Assembly (NCBI GenBank): GCA_016946835.1
Contig: JACVTC010000047.1
Location: 183,501 to 247,500 of the forward strand
DNA from: Neocallimastix lanati (nom. inval.)
Lineage: Eukaryota; Neocallimastigomycota; Neocallimastigomycetes; Neocallimastigales; Neocallimastigaceae
DNA: 64,000 nt
Reading direction: 5' to 3'
Of this stretch, positions 48,629 through 58,700 are shown piece by piece (the stretch's first letter is position 1; every line of letters starts with the position of its first letter). The position numbers and the translations under genes were made by a program. Under the pieces are notes generated by a model. It did not search any database. It saw only the letters and a program-made list of their open reading frames with translations, and was not told where the DNA came from.

Positions 48629-48939
48629 TATATTATAAATTTCATTATATTCACTATTATTATCATTTGTATTACTTTCATTGTCATCATTGTTAATATG
48701 ATCTATTTCTTCATTTTCATAATAATTAGTGAAATTAATACTGTCTGGTGATGTTAGAGGGGCACTTATATTTGCGGGTTCATCTTCGAGGAATTCTACA
48801 GTGCGAGCTAAAACTATTTTGTTATTTTTAATGTCATATATTTTATAAGCTGTATGGTTTATTTCATCATATCCAAGGAAAATACCTGGGAGAGTTGTAT
48901 TGCAGAACTTCTTCCTAAATTGTTTTGGAACAAAAAAAA
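46595..48939 (-). pseudogene. pol: Copia pol, middle part: integrase end, Asn-rich linker, start of reverse transcriptase
   Basis: It begins in frame just after the T8 run at 48932-48939 with VPKQFRKKFCNTTLPGIFLG, the C-terminal integrase region of Copia proteins. About 500 residues of Asn-rich linker follow (poly-Asn near 48562-48627, repeated SGINTEIN and NYNTNN units near 47980-48175), then MWLKAVDEELNNMKRM and TRWVLKYKRNSEGKIVKYKA at the N-terminal end of the reverse transcriptase. It stops at TAG (46595-46597) inside the ALYGLK-x-SGR motif, where Copia elements carry Gln; CAG to TAG is one transition. The linker is far longer than in typical Copia elements. Confidence 0.88.
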
Positions 48940-50171
48940 TATACACGACACCCAAAAACTCTGAATTTATTATAATCAACTTTATCATTGTACAGAATTT
49001 CATATGGTATTTTGTTATTATTACCTTTATGGGGTAACCTGTTATGTATATAATTTGCTGTGGTTACAGCATCTTCCCAAAATTTATGATTTAGCTTTGC
49101 ATCGTTTAACATAGCGTCACCATTAGATATTAATGTTCCATGAAGTCTTTCCACTCTTCCATTTTGTTGTGGATTATGAGGAATAGTATGTTCATGTATT
49201 ATGCCTGTTCTTTCATAAAACTCGTTGAAATTGCTATTGAAAAATTCAGTGCCGTTATCAGTTTTAATGTATTTAATATTACAATTATCAAATAAGTTCT
49301 TAATTTGATTATACCATATAATAAAAGTTTTGAATGTTTCACTTTTTCTTTTTATAAAAAGGACCCAACTGTACCTTGAATAATCATCAAGAATAGATAA
49401 AAAATACTTATTCCCGTAAATAGAATAGTCGGGAACAAATACCAAATCCATGTGAATAAGTTCAAATGGTTTTGTCATATGATTAGTAGATGGTTTGTAA
49501 GGGAGATTCTTTAATTTCGAACAAGAACAAATTTTACACTTATGCTTTATATTTATTTTATTTAAATTATCTTTGATAGAGTCAATATTAAAATGACCCA
49601 TTCTTCTATTCCAGAGATTCATATCAGAATCGTTTAAGGCATCTTGTAAACTATAACATATAATGTTATTTGAGCTATTACTTATATTATTTTTGCTTGT
49701 TAGTATTTTGTAAACTTTAGATTTATTTGAGAAAGATGTATAGATTCTTTTGCCATTATTGTTATATAAAATAGCGCAGTTTTTATCGTTGTACTTATTT
49801 TTACAAAATACAGTTTTATAATTATCCTTGCTTAAATGATCTATGGAAATTAGACTTCTTTTAAATGATGGTACATAAATGACATCGTTTAAAATAATTT
49901 TGTGATTATTAATTAAACCAACATAATTACCAATGTATTTTGATTTTACCATTCCTCCATTAGCAAAATGTATATTGATACAGAAATCACGTGTATTTGT
50001 TAAAATGTTTTTATCATGGGTCATGTGATATGACGCCCCAGAGTCCAATGTCCATAAGATAATGTTGTTGTTATTTTTGTTTGTTTTATTAATTTTGTTA
50101 TTATTATTTTTGTCATACTTGGCAGTATAATAACTTAAGCTCTGCCTAGTATCTTGCTTTAATGAAAATTT
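48915..50171 (-). pseudogene. pol: Copia pol, N-terminal part: protease and integrase core
   Basis: The frame is -1 relative to gag and opens at the overlap 50159-50171. It contains the aspartic protease active site (WTLDSGASYHM, about 50025-50057), a Copia pre-integrase zinc motif (HFNIDS and CKICSCSK), and the integrase core: MDLVFVPDYSIYGNKYFLSI and LDDYSRYSWVLFIK with the first Asp, KTDNGTEFFNSNF with the second, and IPHNPQQNGRVERLHGTLIS with the Glu. It ends VFGCRVYFF and then shifts to a wrong frame and a stop, because the T run at 48932-48939 is one base longer than the conserved frame allows. This could be a mutation or a homopolymer sequencing error. Confidence 0.9.
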
Positions 50172-51208
50172 TTAATATTGTTTTTATTCTCTGTGTTTTC
50201 TGTTGTAACACAGTTAGATTGACCTTCTTCCCTTTCATCATTATAATCCATATTTAATGCATTACTGTAAATATCAACATATCTATCTGATTCTTCTTCT
50301 TGGTCATTTATTTCTACATTATCGGCATGTTTTTGATGTTTTATCTTTTTTTCTTTATAATGTGCTTTACCGTATTTATCGTACACCACACCTCCGTGTA
50401 TTCTTCCATTTTTGAGACACTCACGTGATATATGACCAAATCCGCCACAATTATGACATCTGATATTTCTTTTACTGCGCTTTCTATTTTGTTTATTTCT
50501 ACTGTTACTTTCATTAATTCTTACTTCATTATTGAATACCTTAGCCTTTTCTTGTTTAATTTTTAAAGTATTCAAAAATTTTATTCTTGGAATTGATGTT
50601 TTTAGCATATTACAACATCCATTCCAATCATTCTGAAAACCAAGTAAATTTGTTAATTGGGCAATATCGGATGGGATAGCATTATATAAATAATTGAATT
50701 TTCTTTCATCGTTCACATTTTCCCCAAGTTTCTTTAATTTGTCGAAGGTAATTTCCATGTTGGCTATAAAAATTCCTATGTCTGTGGATTTATCGTAAGT
50801 CATGTTCTCCAGCTTTTCGTTTAATTGTAACTTCATTTCTTCATTGCCTTTGGTAAAAGTTTTCTTTAGCAATTTCCATATGCCGTATGCGGAACTATTC
50901 TTGAAATCTATACTTAATTTAATTTCGTTTTCTAAATTCATACTAATATATCTTTTTGCTTTGCTGTCACCAACTATCATTTTCGTTGTGACTGATTTAT
51001 GGTAATAAGTATCAGTTCCTCTAATTTTCATACCCTTTAAGGATTCGAAATTTTCAGCGTTGTTGGCAATTTTCTTCATATTATCTTCGTAGATATATTG
51101 ATCTAATTCATTAGCAGTTAATATTAGATCCATATCTGAAGCCCAAAGTGGATAGGTTTCCACGGTAAGTTTTTTATTACTTAAAATGTTGAACGCTTTA
51201 TCTTCCAT
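50159..51208 (-). CDS. gag: Copia Gag, intact
   Basis: A 349-residue capsid/nucleocapsid precursor that packages the element's RNA into virus-like particles. It starts MEDKAFNILSNKKLTVETYP. The central capsid region has the UBN2/retrotran_gag style (YGIWKLLKKTF, KLQLNEKLENMTY, IFIANMEITFDKL). The CCHC knuckle CHNCGGFGHISREC at about residues 248-261 follows a basic stretch (RKRSKRN). The acidic tail ends NIKNFH and TAA. The frame is clean from the ATG, which lies about 150 bases downstream of the 5' LTR. Confidence 0.93.
   Translation of the reverse strand: MEDKAFNILSNKKLTVETYPLWASDMDLILTANELDQYIYEDNMKKIANNAENFESLKGMKIRGTDTYYHKSVTTKMIVGDSKAKRYISMNLENEIKLSIDFKNSSAYGIWKLLKKTFTKGNEEMKLQLNEKLENMTYDKSTDIGIFIANMEITFDKLKKLGENVNDERKFNYLYNAIPSDIAQLTNLLGFQNDWNGCCNMLKTSIPRIKFLNTLKIKQEKAKVFNNEVRINESNSRNKQNRKRSKRNIRCHNCGGFGHISRECLKNGRIHGGVVYDKYGKAHYKEKKIKHQKHADNVEINDQEEESDRYVDIYSNALNMDYNDEREEGQSNCVTTENTENKNNIKNFH
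50165..50171 (-). promoter_or_regulatory. candidate -1 ribosomal frameshift site of Copia gag-pol
   Basis: The minus strand reads A AAT TTT in the gag frame, an X XXY YYZ heptamer, two codons before the gag stop. The -1 frame is closed by TAA just upstream of it and open downstream into the protease. The shift must therefore occur in a window of about 15 bases that contains this heptamer. An indel in the A5-T4 run would give the same picture. Confidence 0.5.
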
Positions 51209-51357
51209 TGTTTTAGAATTTTAAAAATTAAGATTTAATTAAATTGAATTTTGAGATTTCGAAATTTCAATTTCTTTTTGTTTTATTATAATGTAATTTA
51301 TTTTTGAGATTTATAAACTAGCTTTTATATGCTGGAGCTAATTTGAGACTCTTAATC
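51209..51357 (-). other. Copia leader between 5' LTR and gag
   Basis: About 150 bases, where the tRNA primer-binding site should lie immediately after the LTR. The sequence there (GATTAAGAGTCTCAAATTAG on the minus strand) could not be matched to a tRNA by eye. Confidence 0.6.
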
Positions 51358-51681
51358 TTTGAATATTATGTTATTAAATTTTAGTTTTTGATATGTGATC
51401 ACTTTATTTATTTTTATTATTTTTATTATTATTTTAATAACTATATATTTTTAGTAATATTTTATATTATAGGATTAATTATCATAATCCTTAAATGTAT
51501 ATACATTAATAAAATTTAATTTAACTATATTAGTTATAATTGTAAATATATGATGTACATCATTAATACGCCTCATAATATTTTACATTATACAAAATAA
51601 TGAAAAACATATTTAATTTAATAAATAAGTAAATCTTAATTATACAAGACTTAATTAAAATATTAAACTTTATTTTTAACA
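51358..51681 (-). repeat. Copia 5' LTR
   Basis: Same length as the other LTR, and I find a single substitution. As the 5' LTR it holds the element's promoter and transcription start, which cannot be located in this composition. Confidence 0.92.
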
Positions 51682-51682
51682 A

Positions 51683-52052
51683 ATAATATGTGTAGTCATA
51701 TTTGTATATTTAGTAATAATTATTAAATATTAAATTTATATCTTTTTAATAATTATTTTATTTTATTTCAATATGTATTATTACAATTATAATAATTATA
51801 ATACTTTAATTCATATAAAATTTATATAGTTCTTTATATTAGAATATATAATTAATATATTACCTATTTCTTATAAATAGATTAAATTATTTATATTAGA
51901 AATAGAGAACTCTCTTGTAAATTTTTAGAAATAAGAATTATTATTTTAATTGTACGAATATTATAATTTTATTAAAAAATTTTTACTAAATAACCATTAT
52001 TTAAAAAAACTCACTGCTTATAAATTATTGTACATAAAAGTCACCCATATCA
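51683..52052 (+). repeat. dispersed repeat, copy B
   Basis: Co-linear with 26798-27172. The similarity starts within a few bases of the Copia LTR edge, so Copia appears to have inserted at or in the start of this repeat. Downstream it runs into MULE-like terminal sequence. Confidence 0.85.
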
Positions 52053-52098
52053 TGATCGAATGTGGTGTATTTCTCCAATTTTAATAATACAAATTTTC

Positions 52099-52136
52099 AA
52101 TACGCCATTTATTTTTAATGGCTTGTAAAAAATTTT
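52099..52136 (+). repeat. MULE-like terminal motif, second element
   Basis: AATACGCC followed by AATGGCTTGTAAAAAA resembles the left arm of the MULE at 43740-43759 (GTGGCTTGTAAAAAT) and precedes the second MULE transposase. I find no matching right arm. Confidence 0.5.
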
Positions 52137-52188
52137 TCTAACGCTATAAAAAAATTTAATACCATTATTTGTAAAAAAAATAAATGTA

Positions 52189-52223
<35 letters not shown>

Positions 52224-52264
52224 AGAATGTAATATAAGTATATAAATTAAAATAAAAAAAATTT

Positions 52265-52420
52265 ATTCATATTCTACTATTCATTTTATTTTATTCAATC
52301 TGTACTTTATATTAATATTTCTACTATTTATTTTATTTTATTTTATTCTATCTGTACTTTATATTAATATTTCTACTATTTATTTTATTTTATTTTATTT
52401 TATTTTATTTTATATACTTA
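52265..52420. repeat. tandem minisatellite, same unit as at 16600-16875
   Basis: Units near 52293 and 52345 read TTC(A/T)ATCTGTACTTTATATT followed by AATATTTCTACTATTTA and TTTTA runs. Confidence 0.8.
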
Positions 52421-52573
52421 TATTACATCCTTTATTATTTATTTATTTATTTATTTTACAAATAATTGAAAAACTAATTTTTCAAAATTAATATTAAAAA
52501 TAATATTGGATAATTAATATAATAATTTTTAATTTTTAATTATATAATTAAAAAATATTTATAAAATATAGAA

Positions 52574-53826
52574 ATGAAAGAAAATCTAATTATTGATGTA
52601 AGTGAGTCTAACAAAGGAAAAGAGTAAATTATTATTAATAAAAAAAATAAATTTAATTTTTCATATATAAGAAAAGATAATTCCAAAGTTTATAAATGTA
52701 CCGAATATAAAAAAAATAAATGTAAATCTTTTATTATTTGAATTGATAAGAAAGAAATCTTAAAATATAATAGTTCACATAATCATCCTGAAAAAGAATA
52801 AGATGTATCTTTATCTATAATGAAACATAAAATTAAAGATGGAATTGAAAAAAGTTTAATTCCTTTTGGAATAAAAAAAAACCGAAATTTTTAAGATATT
52901 CAAAAATTCTAATTTAATTATTTTTCAATCCCCTTTTCGAGCAAAATTATTTAGGGAATATAATGATGATATATTTGTTAATGGTACCATTTTTTATTGC
53001 CCCTAAATTTAGTTATTAAATATTTATTACAAGAATTTATGCTAAAGAATTAGATGGTTTTTACACTAATTCTTTTGCAATATTAAAAAATAAAGAACAA
53101 GAATCATATAAAATATTATTTGAAAAATTAAAAAAAATGCTAATACATATAACAATAATATTATAATTGAACCAAAAAAATTGAATTGTGATTTTGAAAG
53201 GGTATATCTAAAGCAGCAAAAACAATATTTCCTAATACGAATATTAAATACTGCATTTGGCATTATAAAAAATAACTAGAAATTAAAAAAAAATAAATTA
53301 TGCTATAATGAAGTGAAAAATGATAATAATATATTTATTTATTATAAAGCTATTTCAAATTTACCATTTATGAATCCTGAATATATATTTGATACTTACG
53401 TTATAATTAAAATTAGATCCATTAAAAAAAATTATTATCAATTTTTAAAATTTTTAGAATAATTTTATAAAACATATTTAGTTGATTATGATATGGAATT
53501 ATTATAATAATATGGAACATATAGCAAACAATGCCTCAGAATTACTCAATAATTATTTAAATAATTTATTTCTAACAAAACCATCTTTTTATGAATTAAT
53601 AGTTAAATTAAATGAACTTGAACATTTATCATATTATGATTATCAAAGAAAAATAAGAGGAATTTGGAAAATAAAAAAAAGAGCAATAAATAAAGCTAAT
53701 GAAATCAGTGTCTTAATTGAACGCTACAAAAATATTGAAACCAAGTTAATTGATACTAAATGTGGTAGGAATAATATTATTAATTTGTGGTTTAATTGTT
53801 TAACTGATTTAAATAATATAATATAA
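52574..53826 (+). pseudogene. FLYWCH/MULE transposase, broken
   Basis: The piece starts at an ATG and is interrupted by a stop within about 50 bases. It then reads a FLYWCH-type zinc finger: FNFSYIRKDNSKVYKCTEYK, NKCKSFIIW, then NSSHNHPEKE (two Cys, two His). FLYWCH fingers sit at the N-terminus of many MULE transposases in gut fungi and animals. After a degraded middle (CDFERVYLKQQK, YCIWHYKK), the C-terminal part is open from 53482: WNYYNNMEHIANNASELLNN, KPSFYELIVKLNELEHL, RGIWKIKKRA. It is co-linear with 43990-44665 over the second half. Several stops and frameshifts mean it is not functional, although the last 114 codons are intact. Confidence 0.8.
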
Positions 53827-54780
53827 ATATTACTTTATAATAAATAATTAAGAAATGAGGAATGACCAAACGAAATAATCAAAATTCTGTCATTCAAAAA
53901 TTTAATTTATAAAGCTCATTAAATTTATACAGTTTAAATAAATATTCAAATATAATGTAAAATTAATAATTTTATCATTATAATTATTATTTTTTTTAAT
54001 AACAATTAAATGAAAGAACTATTTTAGTAACATTTATATTATTAATTACATATATATTTTTATAAAATTTTTTATTAATAACATTTAAATAAAAGAATTA
54101 GAATCAAAATCTAACCATTATGTGATTTATTTAATTATTCACTTAATAATTAATTTAAAAATTGAAGTAACAAAATAATTTAATAAAATAATATTATATA
54201 GCATAATATTGCTAAAGCCACATATTTATATATATCACGTGAAAATTAAGTAATGCACCCATCAAGATCAAGATATAAATCATATGATAGTTAATCAAGT
54301 GATAATTTAATGATTTATTAATTTATTTTATGTAATTATTAATAAAATAATTTATCAATAATTAAAGTTTTTTATTTTCATTTTATACCAATTTATTATC
54401 ATTTTTTTTGTATAAAATAATATATTTTGTAATATGGTAGTAATTAAACTTGTCAATTATTTTTAATTTATTTTTTTTTTTTATTTATTATGTTCTAAAT
54501 TTAATATTCCTAATATTAAAAAAAAAAAGATTATAATTGAATGATTATAAATTTATACTAATAAAAAGTTATTCAATTAAAAATAAAAATTTTAATATAT
54601 TATTAAAATTTCATGAACGAATATTATAATTTTATTATCAATTTATGTATTGTTCATATTTTAATATAATTTAAAAAAATATTAATGTAATGAAGTAAAT
54701 TTATTAAAGCAAGATTATAAATAAATTAATATAATTTATATAAATTTCTAAAAATTGTATTTTTTTCTCTTTATATTAAA

Positions 54781-54816
<36 letters not shown>

Positions 54817-55135
54817 ATTATTATTATTATATCTCACTCAATTTAAAAAAGAAAATATAATTAAAAAAAAAAATAAATATATATGTTTATATAATAAAAG
54901 TTAATTATTATTATTAATTTAAATATTAATAATAATAAAATAATAGCGATAAATTTAATAAAGTATTTTAAAACAAAAAATTATAATAAATGTTAGTAAA
55001 AATAATTATATAGCAAGCATTAAAAATAAGTAATAAAGCAGTAATAATTTAAAAATAAATTAATTAAAATATAAATAAACAAATTATTATTACCCTGTTT
55101 TGAAAAAAAAATAATATTAAAATATATAATCTAAA
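53827..55135. other. AT-rich spacer upstream of the ABC transporter gene
   Basis: Contains a T run of about 31 bases at 54783-54813 followed by a short ATT array, and otherwise unstructured A/T sequence. It must include the ABC transporter promoter. No gene or RNA is recognised. Confidence 0.6.
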
Positions 55136-55638
55136 ATGGTAATTTTACTATATCTTAATTGGAATTATATACAAAAATGTATTACTTTTAGTTTTAATAA
55201 TAATATTATTTATATATATAAGAACAAAGGAATTAATGAATATATTTTCTAATATAAAAAATTAAAAATAATTATTTTATTTTATTAATAAATTATTATT
55301 TAATGTAATAAGGGATTATATTCAAGCCAATTGAAGGCTATGCTTAGGAGGAATCTCCTAACTAAAAAGGATTCTTTGAGTAATTTAATACTAGAAATAA
55401 TATTTCCAATAATAGTGGTTTTATTGGCCTGTAAGTATTCAATAAAATACAGAAAGAATTTTAATATTTATTTTTAAATATATTTTGAATAAAGATATAA
55501 GTAGTGTTATAAATTATTATAAATTTAATAGGTAATATCAATTTTTATTATTTTGATATTTTAATATAAAAAGTTCTCATATAAAAAAGATATGAAAGTA
55601 TAAATAAATATATATTAAAAATATGTTTATTATTATTA

Positions 55639-55707
<69 letters not shown>

Positions 55708-58700
55708 TCATTATATTCTTTTTAGAAATAATTAAAGCATATATTTATTTGTTTTTATTTTAAATTTTTTTTTTTTTTTTTTTAAAAAAAAATAATATAA
55801 TTTTAATATATTAATTTTTAAATATTATATATTAATATTTATATAAAAGACTTTGTTGATAGGGTGTCTATTACGGAAAAATTCAATAATAAAGATCCAG
55901 AGGAAGCAACTGATGTTAATGGTATCTTTACCAAATATTCTACAACATCATTATATAAAGAATCCGAACCATTGATTGGATTTGTTTTACCAAATAATAA
56001 TAAAAATTCAAAAATTGTTGATAAAATTATGAATAATGAAATATTCGCCAATGTAAAACCAATTATTTTTGAAAATGAAGATAAAATAGATGAATATTAT
56101 GATGATTATAAAAATTTACTTGTTGCCAGTGTAGTATTCAATAGTGATGATTATCTTCATTATACACTTCGTGTAAATGATACTTCAGCACCAGATCCAT
56201 ACACACAAGCAATTATTAATTATGCTGAGGGTCGTCATTTAGTGGAAAGTAATCAAAAAACAGAAGCTGATAAGTATTTTGCAATATTTGCTCCCGTTCA
56301 AGCTGCAGTTAATCAAGCTCTTATACGCTTAAAAACTAATGATGATACGTTTTCAATGAAATTAAATTTAGGAAAATTAGGTAAAGCTGCTAGTGAATAT
56401 AACGGTTGTAAATCTACTAGTGGTATTATAGCTACTTATATTGCCTTAATATTTTTTGCTCCATTAATATTAATTGTAACCTATCTTGTTAAGGAGAAGG
56501 AAAAAGGTATAAAGGAGGGTTTAATCATTGCTGGTCTTCATCCATCCATTTTCTGGCTTTCATGGGAAATTATTTATGCTGTTATTGTATTTGTTGTTTC
56601 AGTAATCATCACAATTTTTTTTTTAATTATGAAATGCTTTGAAAACGTCAACCCAGTTATTATGTTTATTGTATTACTTTTATATGGATTAAGTTGCTGT
56701 TCTTTTGCTTTTCTTTTTACAACTTTCTTTACAAAGTTTAGAACTGCTGGTACTGTAGTTGGTCTTATTGGATTTTCTCTTTGTGTGTTCAATATCGCTT
56801 TAGCCTACTTCAGTAAATTAGCTAAGATAATTACGTCTTTTATTTTCTCTCAATTTGCTATTGGTTCCTTTATTTTCGAGGCTGATCAAATGGAATATCA
56901 TTATAAAAAACTTAATTTTAGTAATATCTTTAAGAGTGATGCTGGAATTTATTTAGGTATTCTTGTTATCAATAATATTGTTTACTTTATTTTAGCGGTT
57001 TTTTTTGATAACCTTTCTATGGGTCAATATTCAAGATATATTTTTCCTTCAAAGAAAAAAACAACTGATTTACAAACGAATAATGAGATTACCTATGAAA
57101 AAGATATTCAAGAAGACTATAATGCCCAAAATGGAGAAAAATGCCTTGTTGAAGTTAGTCGTGTTAATAAAATATATCAAAAGAATGTCAATGAAATAGT
57201 ATTAGAAGAAGGCGAACAAAAAGAAGTTACAAAGACTGTTGATTATTTAGCTGTAAATGATGTTTCTTTTAAGGTATATCAAAATGAAATCTTTTGTATT
57301 TTAGGACCTAATGGTGCTGGTAAATCTACACTTTTGAATATTATGATTGGTCTTATAAGATGTTATCAAGGTGATGTTTACTATGATGGTATGAGTCTTA
57401 ATTCAGATCTTAATAAAATTCGTAGAAACTTTGGTGTCTGTCCACAAAATAATATTATTTTTGATGAACTTACTGTTGAAGATCATATTAATATTTATGG
57501 TAGTATTAAGAATACTGAAGTTAATGTAGATGAGATTTTAAAGGAAGTTGATCTTATAGATCAAAAGAATAAAAAGGCGTCAAAGTTAAGTGGAGGTCAA
57601 AAGCGTAAACTTTGTATCGCTTTAGCTATTGTTGGTAATCCAAAATACATCTTTTTAGATGAACCAACTACTGGTTTAGATCCACTTTCACGAAGAAAGA
57701 TTTGGGAATTATTGAATAGAAAAAAAGAAGGAAGAGTTATCTTCTTAACCACTCACTACATGGATGAAGCAGATATTATAGCTGATCGTAAATTAATTCT
57801 TATTGAAGGTAAGATTCGTTGTCTTGGTACTAGTCTTTATCTTAAAAATCATTTTAAGATAAACTATGAATTAAATGTTGAATCTGTCGATAAAGATGCC
57901 ATTGAAAAAATTATTATACATCATGTTCCAAAGGCAGTCTACGTTCCAACGGAAGGAAGTATGACAAAAGATGGTTTAGTTAAGGTTCACATCTGGAAAT
58001 TACCTTTAAATGGAACCTCAAATTTTAAGCCACTCTTCGATGAATTAGAAAACCAATCATTAGGTGGTGATGAAACTCTAGTTAAGAAATTTGCTTTATC
58101 TATGCCAACTCTTGAAGAGCTTTTTATTCGTTTAGGAGATGAAACTAATCATCCGGAAGATGCCGGTCAACATTCTGGGTCAGATCAAATTTTAATTCAA
58201 ACGAATGAAGATAAATTACCAGAATTAAAACATGTTCAAGGTCCATCACAATTTAGTATAATTAAATGTCTTATTGAATATAGATTAAAGATCTTCTTGA
58301 AGAATAAAAGTTTTGCTACTTCATCTATTCTTTATCCTATCTTAATTGCTGGTTTTTGTTTCTTTCTTGTGAACAATATCTTCAATAATAAAACTTCATA
58401 CTTTGATTCAAAGGAAATGACCATGAACGAAATATATAGTGATTCTTTTCTCAACTATGATACGAAAAATTCAAATATTGATCTCACTAATGATAACTTT
58501 GAGAGAACTTTAGGTAAGAATCAATCTCATATGACAAATAACGATGTTAATAGTATTCCATATCCAGAGTATAATGATCCATATTATGTTTCTTCTTTCA
58601 GTGGCCAAAAGACAGATAATAAATATATTATTAACATTCATTATAACGATACTATGACTCATTCTATACCAGTAACAATTAATGCTATTAGTAATGCAAT

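Larger units (their letters stand above)
45191..51681 (-). mobile_element. Ty1/Copia LTR retrotransposon, nearly intact and recent
   Basis: The element is transcribed from the minus strand: right LTR, leader, gag, protease, integrase, Asn-rich linker, reverse transcriptase, RNase H, polypurine tract, left LTR. Integrase before reverse transcriptase defines the Copia order. The LTRs are the same length and I find one difference (A/G near 45217/51384). A five-base AATAA flanks both ends (45186-45190 and 51682-51686), if each LTR is taken as 324 bases. Three lesions or recoding points interrupt the polyprotein: the gag-pol junction, a one-base slip in a T run, and one nonsense codon. It sits between a MULE on the left and a dispersed repeat copy on the right. 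Confidence 0.93.

Noticed and set aside
52574-53826. Treating the two MULE transposase pieces as one gene split by Copia
   Set aside because: Both pieces contain the same C-terminal region, so they are two copies and not two halves.
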